DNA from: Pseudomonas baetica | GTDB lineage: Bacteria > Pseudomonadota > Gammaproteobacteria > Pseudomonadales > Pseudomonadaceae | DNA length: 64,000 bases | Direction: 5' to 3' | Assembly (NCBI RefSeq): GCF_019733355.1 | Contig: NZ_JAIHLQ010000018.1 | Coordinates: forward strand, 85,175 to 149,174 | Part shown: one piece after another, positions 33,593 through 41,410 of the stretch | How positions within the stretch are numbered: position 1 is the stretch's first letter | How the letters are laid out: each line of letters opens with the position of its first letter | Position numbers and translations under genes: made by a program | Notes under the pieces: model-generated | Databases searched by the model: none | Told to the model about the DNA's origin: nothing | What the model saw: only the letters and a program-made list of their open reading frames with translations

Positions 33593-34942
33593 ATGGCAGT
33601 CAATACTGAACCGCTTTTGAACCAATCCGACTTACTGCGAAGAGGTTTGGCGGATCTTCGAGCGGAAGATGCCGAACTCGCTGAAATCCTCGACGCCGAA
33701 GTCGCGCGTCAACACCGAACGCTGTCGCTGGCCTCCTCCTCCTGCGCCGTCACGCCTCGCACCCTGGCGGCATCTGCTTCAACGCTGGTCAACGTCACGG
33801 CTGAGGGTATGCCCGGCAAGCGCCATGACGCAGGATGCGAAAACGCCGACCTGATCGAATCACTCGCCACCCGCAGAGCACAGGAACTGTTCGGCGCCGA
33901 ATACGCCAACGTGCAATCACACTCGGCATCGACCGCCACTTACCAAGTGCTCACTGCCTTGCTTGAACCGGGCGATACCCTGCTGGGAATGGCCGTCGAA
34001 CACGGCGGTGATCTCACCCATGGCAGCGCCAAAGCGTTCTCGGGCGCTTACTACAAGGCGATCCAGTACGGTACGACAGCAGACGGTGTCATCGATTACG
34101 ACAAAGTACGCAGTCTGGCGCTTGCTCACCGCCCGCGCATCATCATGTGCGGCGCAACGGCCTACTCGCGGGCTGTGGATTTTGAGCGTTTGCGCGAGAT
34201 TGCCGATGAAGCCGGGGCGATCCTGCTCGCTGACATTTCGCATATCGCCGGACTGGTTGCCACGGGGCGCCACCCGAGTCCGATCAACGCAGCCCACATC
34301 ACCACGACCTGCACGCACAAACAACTCATGGGGCCACGCGGCGGCCTGATCCTCTCGGGCCGAGATGCCAACACCAAGGTTCCCGGCCTGCGGGTGACCT
34401 TCCGTCACGCCCTCGATCAAGCCGTTTTCCCACAAATGCAAGGTGCGCCAGCCGTCAACATGATCGCAGCCAAGGCTTGCGCGCTGGGCTATGCGATGTC
34501 TGCAGAGTTCGACGCTTACATGGCGCGGATTCGCAGATCGGCAGATGAAATTGCCAGTGCGTTTCAAACCCATGATTACGAAGTCGTGGGCGGCGCCAGT
34601 GAAAACCACACGGTACTGATTCGCTTGCGTAACGGCGTCACCGGCGCCATTGCGCAGAAAGCGCTAGAGCACTGCGGGATCATCGTGAACAAACACCGCG
34701 TACCCGGCGAGACTCGACCGGCACTCATTACCAGTGGTTTGCGAATCGGCACCGGCTCTCTGGCGCAACGTCACATCGACCGCCAGGGATGCCGTGAAAT
34801 CGTCGGTTTGATCTGCCAGATTCTGGGCAAGGTGACGCCACTCGGCGAGCGCGAATACACGCTGGAACCCGCGCTGAGGGAGCAATTCCGTTTACGGGCC
34901 GAGGCATTGTGTACGGCGTATCCCATCGCCGATTACGTATAG
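33593..34942 (+). CDS. Divergent serine hydroxymethyltransferase-like PLP enzyme
   Basis: A 449-residue GlyA homologue. The PLP-binding parts are kept: Lys243 in CTHKQLMGPRGG, Asp214 and His217 in ADISHIAGL, and Arg384 in TSGLRIG. However, the canonical IASEN motif, whose Glu (Glu57 in E. coli) acts in the hydroxymethyl transfer, reads LASSS (residues 46-50), and the KRYYGG tyrosines are KRHDAG (76-81). A normal folate-dependent reaction therefore looks unlikely; a related PLP reaction on another amino acid is possible. The ATG follows AAGGAAGGAATACAAGTA. It is divergent from the XRE regulator and ends at a strong terminator. Housekeeping GlyA should be encoded elsewhere. Confidence 0.85.
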   Translation: MAVNTEPLLNQSDLLRRGLADLRAEDAELAEILDAEVARQHRTLSLASSSCAVTPRTLAASASTLVNVTAEGMPGKRHDAGCENADLIESLATRRAQELFGAEYANVQSHSASTATYQVLTALLEPGDTLLGMAVEHGGDLTHGSAKAFSGAYYKAIQYGTTADGVIDYDKVRSLALAHRPRIIMCGATAYSRAVDFERLREIADEAGAILLADISHIAGLVATGRHPSPINAAHITTTCTHKQLMGPRGGLILSGRDANTKVPGLRVTFRHALDQAVFPQMQGAPAVNMIAAKACALGYAMSAEFDAYMARIRRSADEIASAFQTHDYEVVGGASENHTVLIRLRNGVTGAIAQKALEHCGIIVNKHRVPGETRPALITSGLRIGTGSLAQRHIDRQGCREIVGLICQILGKVTPLGEREYTLEPALREQFRLRAEALCTAYPIADYV

Positions 34943-34950
34943 CAGCGAAC

Positions 34951-34987
34951 ACAAAAAACCCGGCGCTTGGCCGGGTTTGTTGTTTTT
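34951..34987. terminator. Bidirectional Rho-independent terminator
   Basis: AAACCCGGC (34956-34964) pairs perfectly with GCCGGGTTT (34970-34978). An A-run precedes and a T-rich tract follows, so it works on both strands. It lies between the SHMT-like gene and the converging permease gene. Confidence 0.9.
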
Positions 34988-34996
34988 ACGTTTCGC

Positions 34997-36418
34997 TTAC
35001 TTTGCGACAGAACCCGACGCGGGCAGCGCCTGCTGCGCACCGCGCTTGTTCTTGATCACATAGCAGACCCACATGAACACGACCCACACCGGAATCGCGT
35101 ACACCGAGATCTGAATGCCCGGGATCAGCAGCATGACGCCGAGGATGAACAACACAAACGCCAGGCAGACGTAGTTGCCGTACGGATACCACAGTGCCTT
35201 GAACAGCGGCGTCTGCTTCGTCTTGTTCATATGCTGACGGAACTTGAAGTGCGAGAAGCTGATCATTGCCCAGTTGATCACCAGCGTCGCCACAACGAGC
35301 GACATCAGCAGTTCCAGCGCATGCTGCGGGATCAGGTAGTTGAGCAACACCGCCACCAGCGTCACCGCCGCCGAGGCCAGGATCGAACGCACTGGCACGC
35401 CGCGCTTGTCGATCTTCGCCAGAGCTTTCGGCGCATCGCCCTGCTCGGCCATGCCCAGGAGCATGCGGCTGTTGCAGTAGGTACCACTGTTGTAAACCGA
35501 CAGCGCAGCGGTCAGCACGACAAAGTTGAGGATGTGGGCGGCGGTGTTGCTGCCGAGCATCGAGAACACTTGTACGAACGGGCTACCACTGTAGGAATCG
35601 CCGTTTGCGTTGAGGGTTTCCAGCAGGCTGTCCCACGGGGTCAGCGACAGCAGGATCACCAGAGCGCCGATGTAGAAAATCAGGATCCGGTAGATCACCT
35701 GGTTGATTGCTTTCGGGATCACGGTTTTCGGTTTGTCGGCCTCGGCTGCGGTGAAACCGAGCATTTCCAGACCGCCAAACGAGAACATGATGATGGCCAT
35801 GGCCATCACCAGACCACTGACACCGTTCGGAAAGAAACCACCGTGGGACCACAGGTTGCTGACCGAGGCTTGCGGGCCGCCATTACCGCTGACCAGCAGG
35901 TAGCTGCCCAGCGCAATCATGCCGACGATCGCCACGACTTTGATGATCGCGAACCAGAATTCGGCTTCACCGAATACTTTGACGTTGGCCAGGTTGATGG
36001 CGTTGATCAGCACAAAGAAAGCAGCAGCAGAAACCCACGTCGGGATGTCGGGCGCCCAGTAGTGGATGTACTTGCCGACCGCCGTCAGCTCCGACATGCC
36101 CACTAGAATGTACAGAATCCAGCAGTTCCAGCCCGACAGGAAACCGGCGAAACCGCCCCAGTATTTATGCGCGAAATGGCTGAAGGAACCGGCCACCGGC
36201 TCTTCGACAATCATCTCGCCAAGCTGGCGCATGATCATGAAGGCGATAAAGCCGCAGATGGCGTAGCCGAGGATCATCGACGGGCCGGCGGATTTCAGCA
36301 CCCCGGCCGAGCCAAGGAACAATCCGGTACCGATCGCGCCACCGAGGGCGATCAGTTGAATGTGGCGATTTTTCAGGCCGCGTTTCAGCTCGCCTGATTG
36401 TGAGGGTTGTCCACTCAT
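34997..36418 (-). CDS. aroP: AroP-type aromatic amino acid permease
   Basis: A 473-residue AAT-family permease with 12 hydrophobic spans. The start KRGLKNRHIQLIALGGAIG, the EEPVAGSFSHFA loop and ISVYAIPVW near the end are close to E. coli AroP, which imports Phe, Tyr and Trp by proton symport. The ATG at 36418 matches homologues; six further codons upstream are open. Other close family members (PheP, ProY) cannot be fully excluded. It is about 10 kb from the phh genes, which use its likely substrates. No TyrR box was seen upstream. Confidence 0.82.
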   Translation of the reverse strand: MSGQPSQSGELKRGLKNRHIQLIALGGAIGTGLFLGSAGVLKSAGPSMILGYAICGFIAFMIMRQLGEMIVEEPVAGSFSHFAHKYWGGFAGFLSGWNCWILYILVGMSELTAVGKYIHYWAPDIPTWVSAAAFFVLINAINLANVKVFGEAEFWFAIIKVVAIVGMIALGSYLLVSGNGGPQASVSNLWSHGGFFPNGVSGLVMAMAIIMFSFGGLEMLGFTAAEADKPKTVIPKAINQVIYRILIFYIGALVILLSLTPWDSLLETLNANGDSYSGSPFVQVFSMLGSNTAAHILNFVVLTAALSVYNSGTYCNSRMLLGMAEQGDAPKALAKIDKRGVPVRSILASAAVTLVAVLLNYLIPQHALELLMSLVVATLVINWAMISFSHFKFRQHMNKTKQTPLFKALWYPYGNYVCLAFVLFILGVMLLIPGIQISVYAIPVWVVFMWVCYVIKNKRGAQQALPASGSVAK

Positions 36419-36709
36419 GAAAAAGGTCTCACGCAAGGTTTGATGATGTTCAGTAGACGTTGCTGCAAGGTTGCGATTTCAAGCAGCCCCGATCAAACCC
36501 CAGCGCAGGCACCAGGAGTTCAGCTTTTTTACAACGGTCATGCGTCACCTGTTTGTTTTTATCTGTGACGAAATCGAACCCGACACGCTTGTGACGCGGC
36601 GGAGTGAGCAAGGCGGATAGCCTTGAGATTTTCGCGATTACGCAGAGGGTCACAGTTAAAACGCGGCGCATTGTACACCGCTAACCCCCTGCTGCCAGAC
36701 TCCGCTGGA

Positions 36710-36903
36710 TCAGCGTGTCGGTTGCCGGGATTGCACGTGTCCGCCTCGAGTCGCAAGGGCGGCTGCAAAAAATGAGTCAGGCCGTTGCAGGCCATCGACG
36801 GGGACGAGTAGAAAACCGTCCCACGGTGAGAGGTGGAGATCAGTCTCGGCGTTCATTGCGCCTCCTTCTTGTTATTCGCCTGCACGACAGGCATGGAGCG
36901 CAT
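36710..36903 (-). CDS. Possible pair of coupled short frames (16 and 48 codons)
   Basis: An ATG at 36903 (after GAAGGGTGAG) opens 16 codons (MRSMPVVQANNKKEAQ). Its stop overlaps, as ATGA, an ATG at 36856 that follows AAGGAGGCGCA and opens 48 codons (MNAETDLHLSPWDGFLLV..., ending SRQPTR). The two ribosome sites and the overlap look designed, but neither product resembles anything I know. They could be an upstream leader for the permease gene 290 bases away, or the remains of a decayed gene. Confidence 0.25.
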
Positions 36904-37215
36904 CTCACCCTTCAAACGCCCCTGAAACAAGCGGGCCAGAGCCTTACACAACTCTTGGCCGGGCGGCTTTCGGCAGCTTTTCCTTACACCATCGACGCGT
37001 GCGGTCTTTCAATGGGTTTGGCCGTCCTTTTCGTAAATATTTCCTTACGATGCGTAACGTGAAATTTCCACTTTAGAAAATTCCGTAGGTCGCCTGCAAA
37101 TTGACGGTAGCTAGCTCACTATCGAAAAAACTATTTAGTTTTTTGTTTTTAAATAAGAAAAAACCCACTCCAAAACAGAATAAAAAGTTCATTTAAAAAT
37201 TAGGTAAATAATTTT

Positions 37216-37244
37216 TTGCATTACAAAAAACCATGAACTAGGTT
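37216..37244 (+). promoter_or_regulatory. Candidate sigma-70 promoter of the peptide gene
   Basis: TTGCAT (37216-37221), a 17-base spacer and TAGGTT (37239-37244), 66 bases before the peptide ATG and downstream of a strongly AT-rich tract. A prediction by eye; the -10 is imperfect. Confidence 0.3.
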
Positions 37245-37310
37245 CTTCACGTCTCGCCGGCCAACTCGACCGGCCAGTCACAACCATGAAAGTCATTTAG
37301 GAGATCGACC

Positions 37311-37448
37311 ATGCAAGCATTGGAAAAAGACTTGGATACCGAACTGCAACTGGACGAATGGTTTGAAGCACCCACCCACGAAGCGGCCGTGGAAATGATG
37401 CAAGCCGACGCGGTCGTGCCGTTCGGCACCGCGATGTGGCCTCTGTAA
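37311..37448 (+). CDS. 45-residue acidic peptide, candidate precursor peptide
   Basis: An ATG preceded by an ideal site (TTAGGAGATCGACC) opens 45 codons. The first 34 residues are acidic and helical-looking (MQALEKDLDTELQLDEWFEA, later HEAAVEMMQADA). The last 11 are uncharged and aromatic/hydrophobic: VVPFGTAMWPL. That split resembles leader and core of a ribosomally made, modified peptide. There is no signal peptide and no cysteine. Directly after the stop comes an intrinsic terminator and then the gene for an M29/NicX-like metalloenzyme. I do not recognise the peptide. Being a substrate for the neighbour is inferred from the arrangement. Confidence 0.7.
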   Translation: MQALEKDLDTELQLDEWFEAPTHEAAVEMMQADAVVPFGTAMWPL

Positions 37449-37458
37449 CACATCCTTG

Positions 37459-37497
37459 GGCAGGCACGATCCGGCCGGTCGTGCTTGCCGCTTTTTT
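37459..37497 (+). terminator. Intrinsic terminator/attenuator between peptide gene and enzyme gene
   Basis: GGCAGGCACGA (37459-37469) pairs with TCGTGCTTGCC (37479-37489), 11 pairs with one G-T, loop TCCGGCCGG, then GC and six T residues. It lies 10 bases past the peptide stop and 22 bases before the enzyme start. Partial readthrough would give much more peptide mRNA than enzyme mRNA. Confidence 0.88.
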
Positions 37498-37519
37498 CAC
37501 TGTCAGTCAGGGAGGACTC

Positions 37520-38485
37520 ATGGATAAGCCACGCGCGATCTCGCATTTCCTTTACTACCTCGAACACCACCCTGCCCTCGCCGGCCTCGACTCGGCGCGG
37601 GTTCTGCTTGGCCACACTGCCGATTACGAAGCCCTCACCGGCGCCATCGCCGAACAGGCCGGCGAACATTCACGCTTCAGGTTCAGCGCCCGACGTCTGG
37701 ATCTGGAAAGTAGCGCAGCGCTGAGTTCGGCGATTACCGACAGCGATCTGTACATTTTCTTCTATGACTCTTCCACGCTGCCCAACCCGCGCCCCGACGG
37801 CCCGGAGTTTGTTCGCGCCCTGCAAGCGGTGATGGCGCAAAACTGGAAGAAGTCGCTGCTGTTCAAGGATTACGGCGATTATTTCTACGACACGTTCAGT
37901 GTCACGCCGCAGCGCATTGCGGGCCTGAACAGCCACTTGATCCAGCGCATGTCGCAAGCCACGACGCTGAGCTTTACCGATGAACACGGCTCACGATTTG
38001 AAACACCGCTAAGCAGCATCAAGAAATGGACCGACATCAACGGCGTCGGCAACTTCGACCTAGCCCCCGGTGAAATCGCCACGCACAGCGAAGAAATCAA
38101 CGGCCATGTGAAGTTCAAGGGCACCTTCCTCAGCACCATTCCGTTTGCGCGCAAGTACGGGGTGTTGGAATCACCGCTGGAACTGTGGATCGAGAACTCG
38201 ACCATCCGCCGCATCGCCACCGATGTGCCGGGGCTGGAGCATGATTTCAACAAATACCTGGACGCGAACCCGTCGAACCGGCGCATTGAGGAGTTGGGGA
38301 TTGGCACCAACGAAGGCGTGAAAACACTGTATGCGCGCAATGCCGGGTTTGAAGAGCGGCATTGTGGATTGCACCTTGGGCTTGGGGGTGGAGCCAAGGG
38401 CAGTCATCACCTCGACCTGATCTTCTCCGGTGGCGTGTTGGCGCTGGATGACAAGCCAGTGTTTGATGGACGGTTTGTGTTTTAG
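37520..38485 (+). CDS. M29 aminopeptidase / NicX-like metalloenzyme
   Basis: A 321-residue protein with the hallmarks of the M29 aminopeptidase and 2,5-dihydroxypyridine dioxygenase (NicX) fold. These are a PGE motif (Glu185) after GVGNFDLA, IEELGIGTNEG at 256-266, EERHCGLHLGLGGG with His285, and HHLDLIF with the His297-x-Asp299 pair near the C terminus. In NicX the equivalent His and His-x-Asp bind iron; in M29 peptidases a similar set binds two metals. The N-terminal 150 residues are divergent. There is no signal peptide, so it is cytoplasmic. GGGAGGACTC precedes the ATG. It follows the 45-residue peptide gene in what looks like a two-gene operon, so it may trim or oxidise that peptide. Peptidase versus oxygenase cannot be decided from sequence. 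Confidence 0.75.
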   Translation: MDKPRAISHFLYYLEHHPALAGLDSARVLLGHTADYEALTGAIAEQAGEHSRFRFSARRLDLESSAALSSAITDSDLYIFFYDSSTLPNPRPDGPEFVRALQAVMAQNWKKSLLFKDYGDYFYDTFSVTPQRIAGLNSHLIQRMSQATTLSFTDEHGSRFETPLSSIKKWTDINGVGNFDLAPGEIATHSEEINGHVKFKGTFLSTIPFARKYGVLESPLELWIENSTIRRIATDVPGLEHDFNKYLDANPSNRRIEELGIGTNEGVKTLYARNAGFEERHCGLHLGLGGGAKGSHHLDLIFSGGVLALDDKPVFDGRFVF

Positions 38486-38510
38486 CCTGAAATTGATGGC
38501 GCTGCTAGCG

Positions 38511-38612
38511 GCCTCTTCGCGGGCAAGCCCGCTCCCACAGGGTTTTGTGTCGTTCACAGACATTGTGTGCACCGCTGAAACCTGTAGGAGCGGGCTTGCT
38601 CGCGAAGAGGCC
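38511..38612. repeat. REPIN after the NicX-like gene
   Basis: CCTCTTCGCGGGCAAGCCCG and an inverted partner (GTAGGAGCGGGCTTGCTCGCG) about 60 bases on. Just downstream of the enzyme gene and before the shared terminator. Confidence 0.88.
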
Positions 38613-38643
38613 GGGGCAGGCACCACAACACTTTCGCCAGACG

Positions 38644-38676
38644 AAAAAAAACGCCAACCCTGCGGTTGGCGTTTTT
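38644..38676. terminator. Bidirectional Rho-independent terminator
   Basis: AAAAACGCCAACC (38647-38659) pairs with GGTTGGCGTTTTT (38664-38676) around a four-base loop. It is placed between the NicX-like gene and the converging rluB gene and can serve both. Confidence 0.92.
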
Positions 38677-38696
38677 CATTCAGGCGCTAAACCCGA

Positions 38697-39926
38697 TCAC
38701 TCAGGCTTCTTGCGCCCGAAGCCCGGACGCTGGCCAGAGCCGGCCGGTGCGCCGCGACGCTTGCCCGACGGCTTGTCACCGTCGACCAGTTTGATCCCCG
38801 GGCGCTTCGGCGCAGGCTTGGCCGGACGCTTATTGGTGGTGTCCGCCGGACGATCCGCTACCGGTGTACCGCGACCGGCCGGTGCGCCACGCTCACCACG
38901 CTCACCACGCTCGGTGCGACCGCTAGCCGGACGCGGAGCGCGCTCGCCGTCACGGGCGACTGGTTTGCGACCCGGACGCTCGCCTTCGATCTGTGGCTCG
39001 CGGGATGGACGTGGGCCGGTCGGCGCGCCAGCGGCTGGACGCAGGGTACGCACGCGCTCGGTCTTGGCCATCGGCCGCGACGATTTGCGCTGCATGCGTT
39101 CCAGCTTGTCTTTGCTCTTGGCATTGAGTTGCGGCATTGCCACCGGCGTCAGACCCACTTCAGCACTCAGAATGTCGACTTCGTACTGGCTCATTTCGCG
39201 CCAGCGGCCCATCGGCAGGTCGGAGTTGAGGAACACCGGGCCGAAACGCACACGCTTCAGACGGCTGACCACCAGACCTTGCGATTCCCACAGACGACGG
39301 ACCTCACGGTTACGACCTTCCATGACCACGCAGTGATACCAGTGGTTGAAACCTTCGCCGCCCGGTGCCTGCTTGATGTCGGTGAACTTGGCAGGACCGT
39401 CTTCCAGCACCACGCCGGCCTTCAGGCGCTCGATCATTTCGTCATCGACTTCACCGCGTACACGCACGGCGTACTCACGGTCCATCTCGTAGGACGGGTG
39501 CATCAGGCGGTTGGCCAGCTCACCGTCAGTGGTGAACATCAGGAGACCGGTGGTGTTGATGTCGAGGCGACCGATGTTGATCCAGCGGCCTTCTTTCGGA
39601 CGCGGCAGCTTGTCGAACACGGTCGGACGGCCTTCCGGGTCGTCACGGGTGCAGATTTCGCCATCGGGTTTGTTGTACATGATCACGCGGCGTACCGATT
39701 CGGCAGCCTCTTCACGCTTGATCACCTTGCCATCAATGGTGATGGCGTCGTGCAGGTCGACGCGCAGGCCGAGGGTGGCGTCTTTGCCATTGACCTTGAT
39801 CCGGCCTTGGCTGATCCAGGCTTCCACGTCACGGCGCGAGCCGACGCCGATACGGGCGAGGACTTTCTGCAGTTTTTCGCCTGCTGGGCCGATTTCCTGG
39901 TCGTCTTTCTGATTGATGTCACTCAT
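38697..39926 (-). CDS. rluB: RluB, 23S rRNA pseudouridine synthase (U2605)
   Basis: A 409-residue RsuA-family enzyme. An S4 RNA-binding domain (about 16-62) precedes the catalytic domain, where Asp122 in GRLDINTTGLL is the catalytic residue. The last ~140 residues are a basic, Arg/Pro/Gly-rich, probably disordered tail (GERGERGAPAGRG-type), common in pseudomonad RluB. The ATG at 39926 follows GGGAGGTGCCCAG. First gene past scpB in the usual scpA-scpB-rluB neighbourhood, here with a DUF1289 gene in between. Confidence 0.93.
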   Translation of the reverse strand: MSDINQKDDQEIGPAGEKLQKVLARIGVGSRRDVEAWISQGRIKVNGKDATLGLRVDLHDAITIDGKVIKREEAAESVRRVIMYNKPDGEICTRDDPEGRPTVFDKLPRPKEGRWINIGRLDINTTGLLMFTTDGELANRLMHPSYEMDREYAVRVRGEVDDEMIERLKAGVVLEDGPAKFTDIKQAPGGEGFNHWYHCVVMEGRNREVRRLWESQGLVVSRLKRVRFGPVFLNSDLPMGRWREMSQYEVDILSAEVGLTPVAMPQLNAKSKDKLERMQRKSSRPMAKTERVRTLRPAAGAPTGPRPSREPQIEGERPGRKPVARDGERAPRPASGRTERGERGERGAPAGRGTPVADRPADTTNKRPAKPAPKRPGIKLVDGDKPSGKRRGAPAGSGQRPGFGRKKPE

Positions 39927-40069
39927 CTGGGCACCTCCCGGTGTGGTCTGTTCAGGCGGCGCCTGAAGCATTGAAATCTGGGTACTTGGTCGAAGGGATC
40001 GACGAAGGGTCGCGAATCATACGCGGATGTGGGCCATCGCGCATCAGAGACTAGCTGATCGATGCACAG

Positions 40070-40261
40070 TTATTTCTTTTTCCGCCGACCGGCGCCGCCG
40101 AGCTTGATCAGGCGCAGCGCGGCTTCGGCCAGCACCGTGCGCTTGTCATCCTTGTCGAGTTTCTTCCAGGCCTTGATTTCGCGCTTGCTGCGGCCGCAGC
40201 CGAGGCAAATGTCGTCGGTGAATTTGCAGAGGCTGATACAGGGGTCTTTGGTTGAACTCAT
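40070..40261 (-). CDS. DUF1289 family small protein
   Basis: A 63-residue protein with four cysteines (Cys8, 12, 19 and 22) in the pattern CxxxCx6CxxC near the N terminus (DPCISLC, then CLGCGRS), which could bind zinc or an iron-sulfur cluster, and a lysine-rich tail (GRRKKK). Family members are of unknown function. CCGGAGTAGGT precedes the ATG. Confidence 0.82.
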   Translation of the reverse strand: MSSTKDPCISLCKFTDDICLGCGRSKREIKAWKKLDKDDKRTVLAEAALRLIKLGGAGRRKKK

Positions 40262-40288
40262 ACCTACTCCGGAAACACACAAATATCC

Positions 40289-40381
40289 CTTGTGGGAGCG
40301 AGCCTGCTCGCGAAGGCGGAGGGTCAGCCAGCATCAATGTTGAATGTCAGAATGCTTTCGCGAGCAGGCTCGCTCCCACAG
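40289..40381. repeat. REPIN between the DUF1289 gene and scpB
   Basis: CTTGTGGGAGCGAGCCTGCT and its near-perfect inverted partner ending GAGCAGGCTCGCTCCCACAG flank about 45 bases. It separates the small gene from scpB. Confidence 0.92.
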
Positions 40382-40409
40382 GGGGAGTGATGCTGCTCAT
40401 GAGACATGT

Positions 40410-41399
40410 TCAGTCCTCAAACTCACGGCGTTCGGCTTCGATCGCTTCAGCCAGCGCGCGGGCTTCGGCTTCTTCTTCGCTCAACTCGGGCTCGGGCTCG
40501 GGCTCGAGTTCTGGCACTGATTGCTCGAGTGCGGCAACAGCGGCGAGGAGTTTTTCCCGGGCCTCGGCGACGCCGAGCACGTCCTCTTCAGGTTCGGCTT
40601 CAAGCTCGGATTCAAGTTCAACCTCGATAACCGGCTCGGTGATTTGCGTCTCAGGCTCAACCGGCGGCGCTTCGAAATCGGCGCCATCACGCAACAAATC
40701 ATCAAAATCGGTCTTGATCCCCTCCTCCATACCGTCCAACTCCAGCAGCAAGGTATGGAAACTGGTTTCCTCCTTCTCCTCTTCGGGCTCGGCACTGGCG
40801 TCGGCCAGCTCCTGCAAACTTTGCGGCACCGGTGCATCGTCGAAATCGAGCACCGGGTCGGCCTCCATCTCGCGCAGTTCGGCCAGCGGCGGCAAGTCTT
40901 CGAGGTTCTTCAGGTTGAAGTGATCGAGAAACGCCTTGGTTGTCGCAAACATCGCCGGTTTCCCCGGCACGTCGCGGTAACCGACGATGCGGATCCACTC
41001 GCGTTCGATCAGGGTTTTGACGATGTTGCTGTTGACCGCCACACCGCGCACATCCTCGATCTCGCCCCGGGTGATGGGCTGGCGATAGGCGATCAGCGCG
41101 ATGGTCTCCAGCAAGGCACGGGAATAACGCTGCGGGCGCTCCTCCCACAGACGGCCAACCCATGGCGAAAACTTCTCGCGAATCTGCAAGCGATAGCCTG
41201 AGGAGACCTCTTTGAGCTCGAACGCTCGGCCATCACAGGACTTGGCGAGCAACGCCAGGGCTTTCTTGAAGACCGGCGGTTCGGGACGTTCGCCCTCTTC
41301 GAACAGTTCGTAGAGACGTTCAAGCGATTGCGGCTTTCCCGAGGCCAACAGAAAGGCTTCAAGCAGGGGCGCCAGCTCGCGGGGTTCAGTCAGGTTCAT
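40410..41399 (-). CDS. scpB: ScpB, segregation and condensation protein B
   Basis: A 329-residue protein. The first ~190 residues hold the paired winged-helix domains (LLASGKPQSLERLYELF, RYSRALLETIALIAYRQPITRGEIEDVRG-type block, read in parts) that bind ScpA in the Smc complex. The remaining ~140 residues form a very acidic Glu-rich tail, longer than in most bacteria but usual in pseudomonads. It starts 11 bases after scpA. Confidence 0.93.
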   Translation of the reverse strand: MNLTEPRELAPLLEAFLLASGKPQSLERLYELFEEGERPEPPVFKKALALLAKSCDGRAFELKEVSSGYRLQIREKFSPWVGRLWEERPQRYSRALLETIALIAYRQPITRGEIEDVRGVAVNSNIVKTLIEREWIRIVGYRDVPGKPAMFATTKAFLDHFNLKNLEDLPPLAELREMEADPVLDFDDAPVPQSLQELADASAEPEEEKEETSFHTLLLELDGMEEGIKTDFDDLLRDGADFEAPPVEPETQITEPVIEVELESELEAEPEEDVLGVAEAREKLLAAVAALEQSVPELEPEPEPELSEEEAEARALAEAIEAERREFED

Positions 41400-41410
41400 G
41401 TTTGGACTCG

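Larger units (their letters stand above)
36419..37310. other. 892-base gap without a confidently supported gene
   Basis: The left two thirds have normal GC; 37060-37250 is very AT-rich (long A and T runs). On the minus strand, 36710-36903 holds two short overlapping frames with ribosome sites (listed separately). The right end carries a candidate promoter and a small hairpin (GCCGG 37256-37260 with CCGGC 37270-37274) ahead of the 45-residue peptide gene. No RNA gene is recognisable. Confidence 0.6.

Noticed and set aside
36715..37062. A 115-codon plus-strand frame in the large gap
   Set aside because: Composition is irregular, no ribosome site, and it is antisense to the short coupled frames that have better signals.
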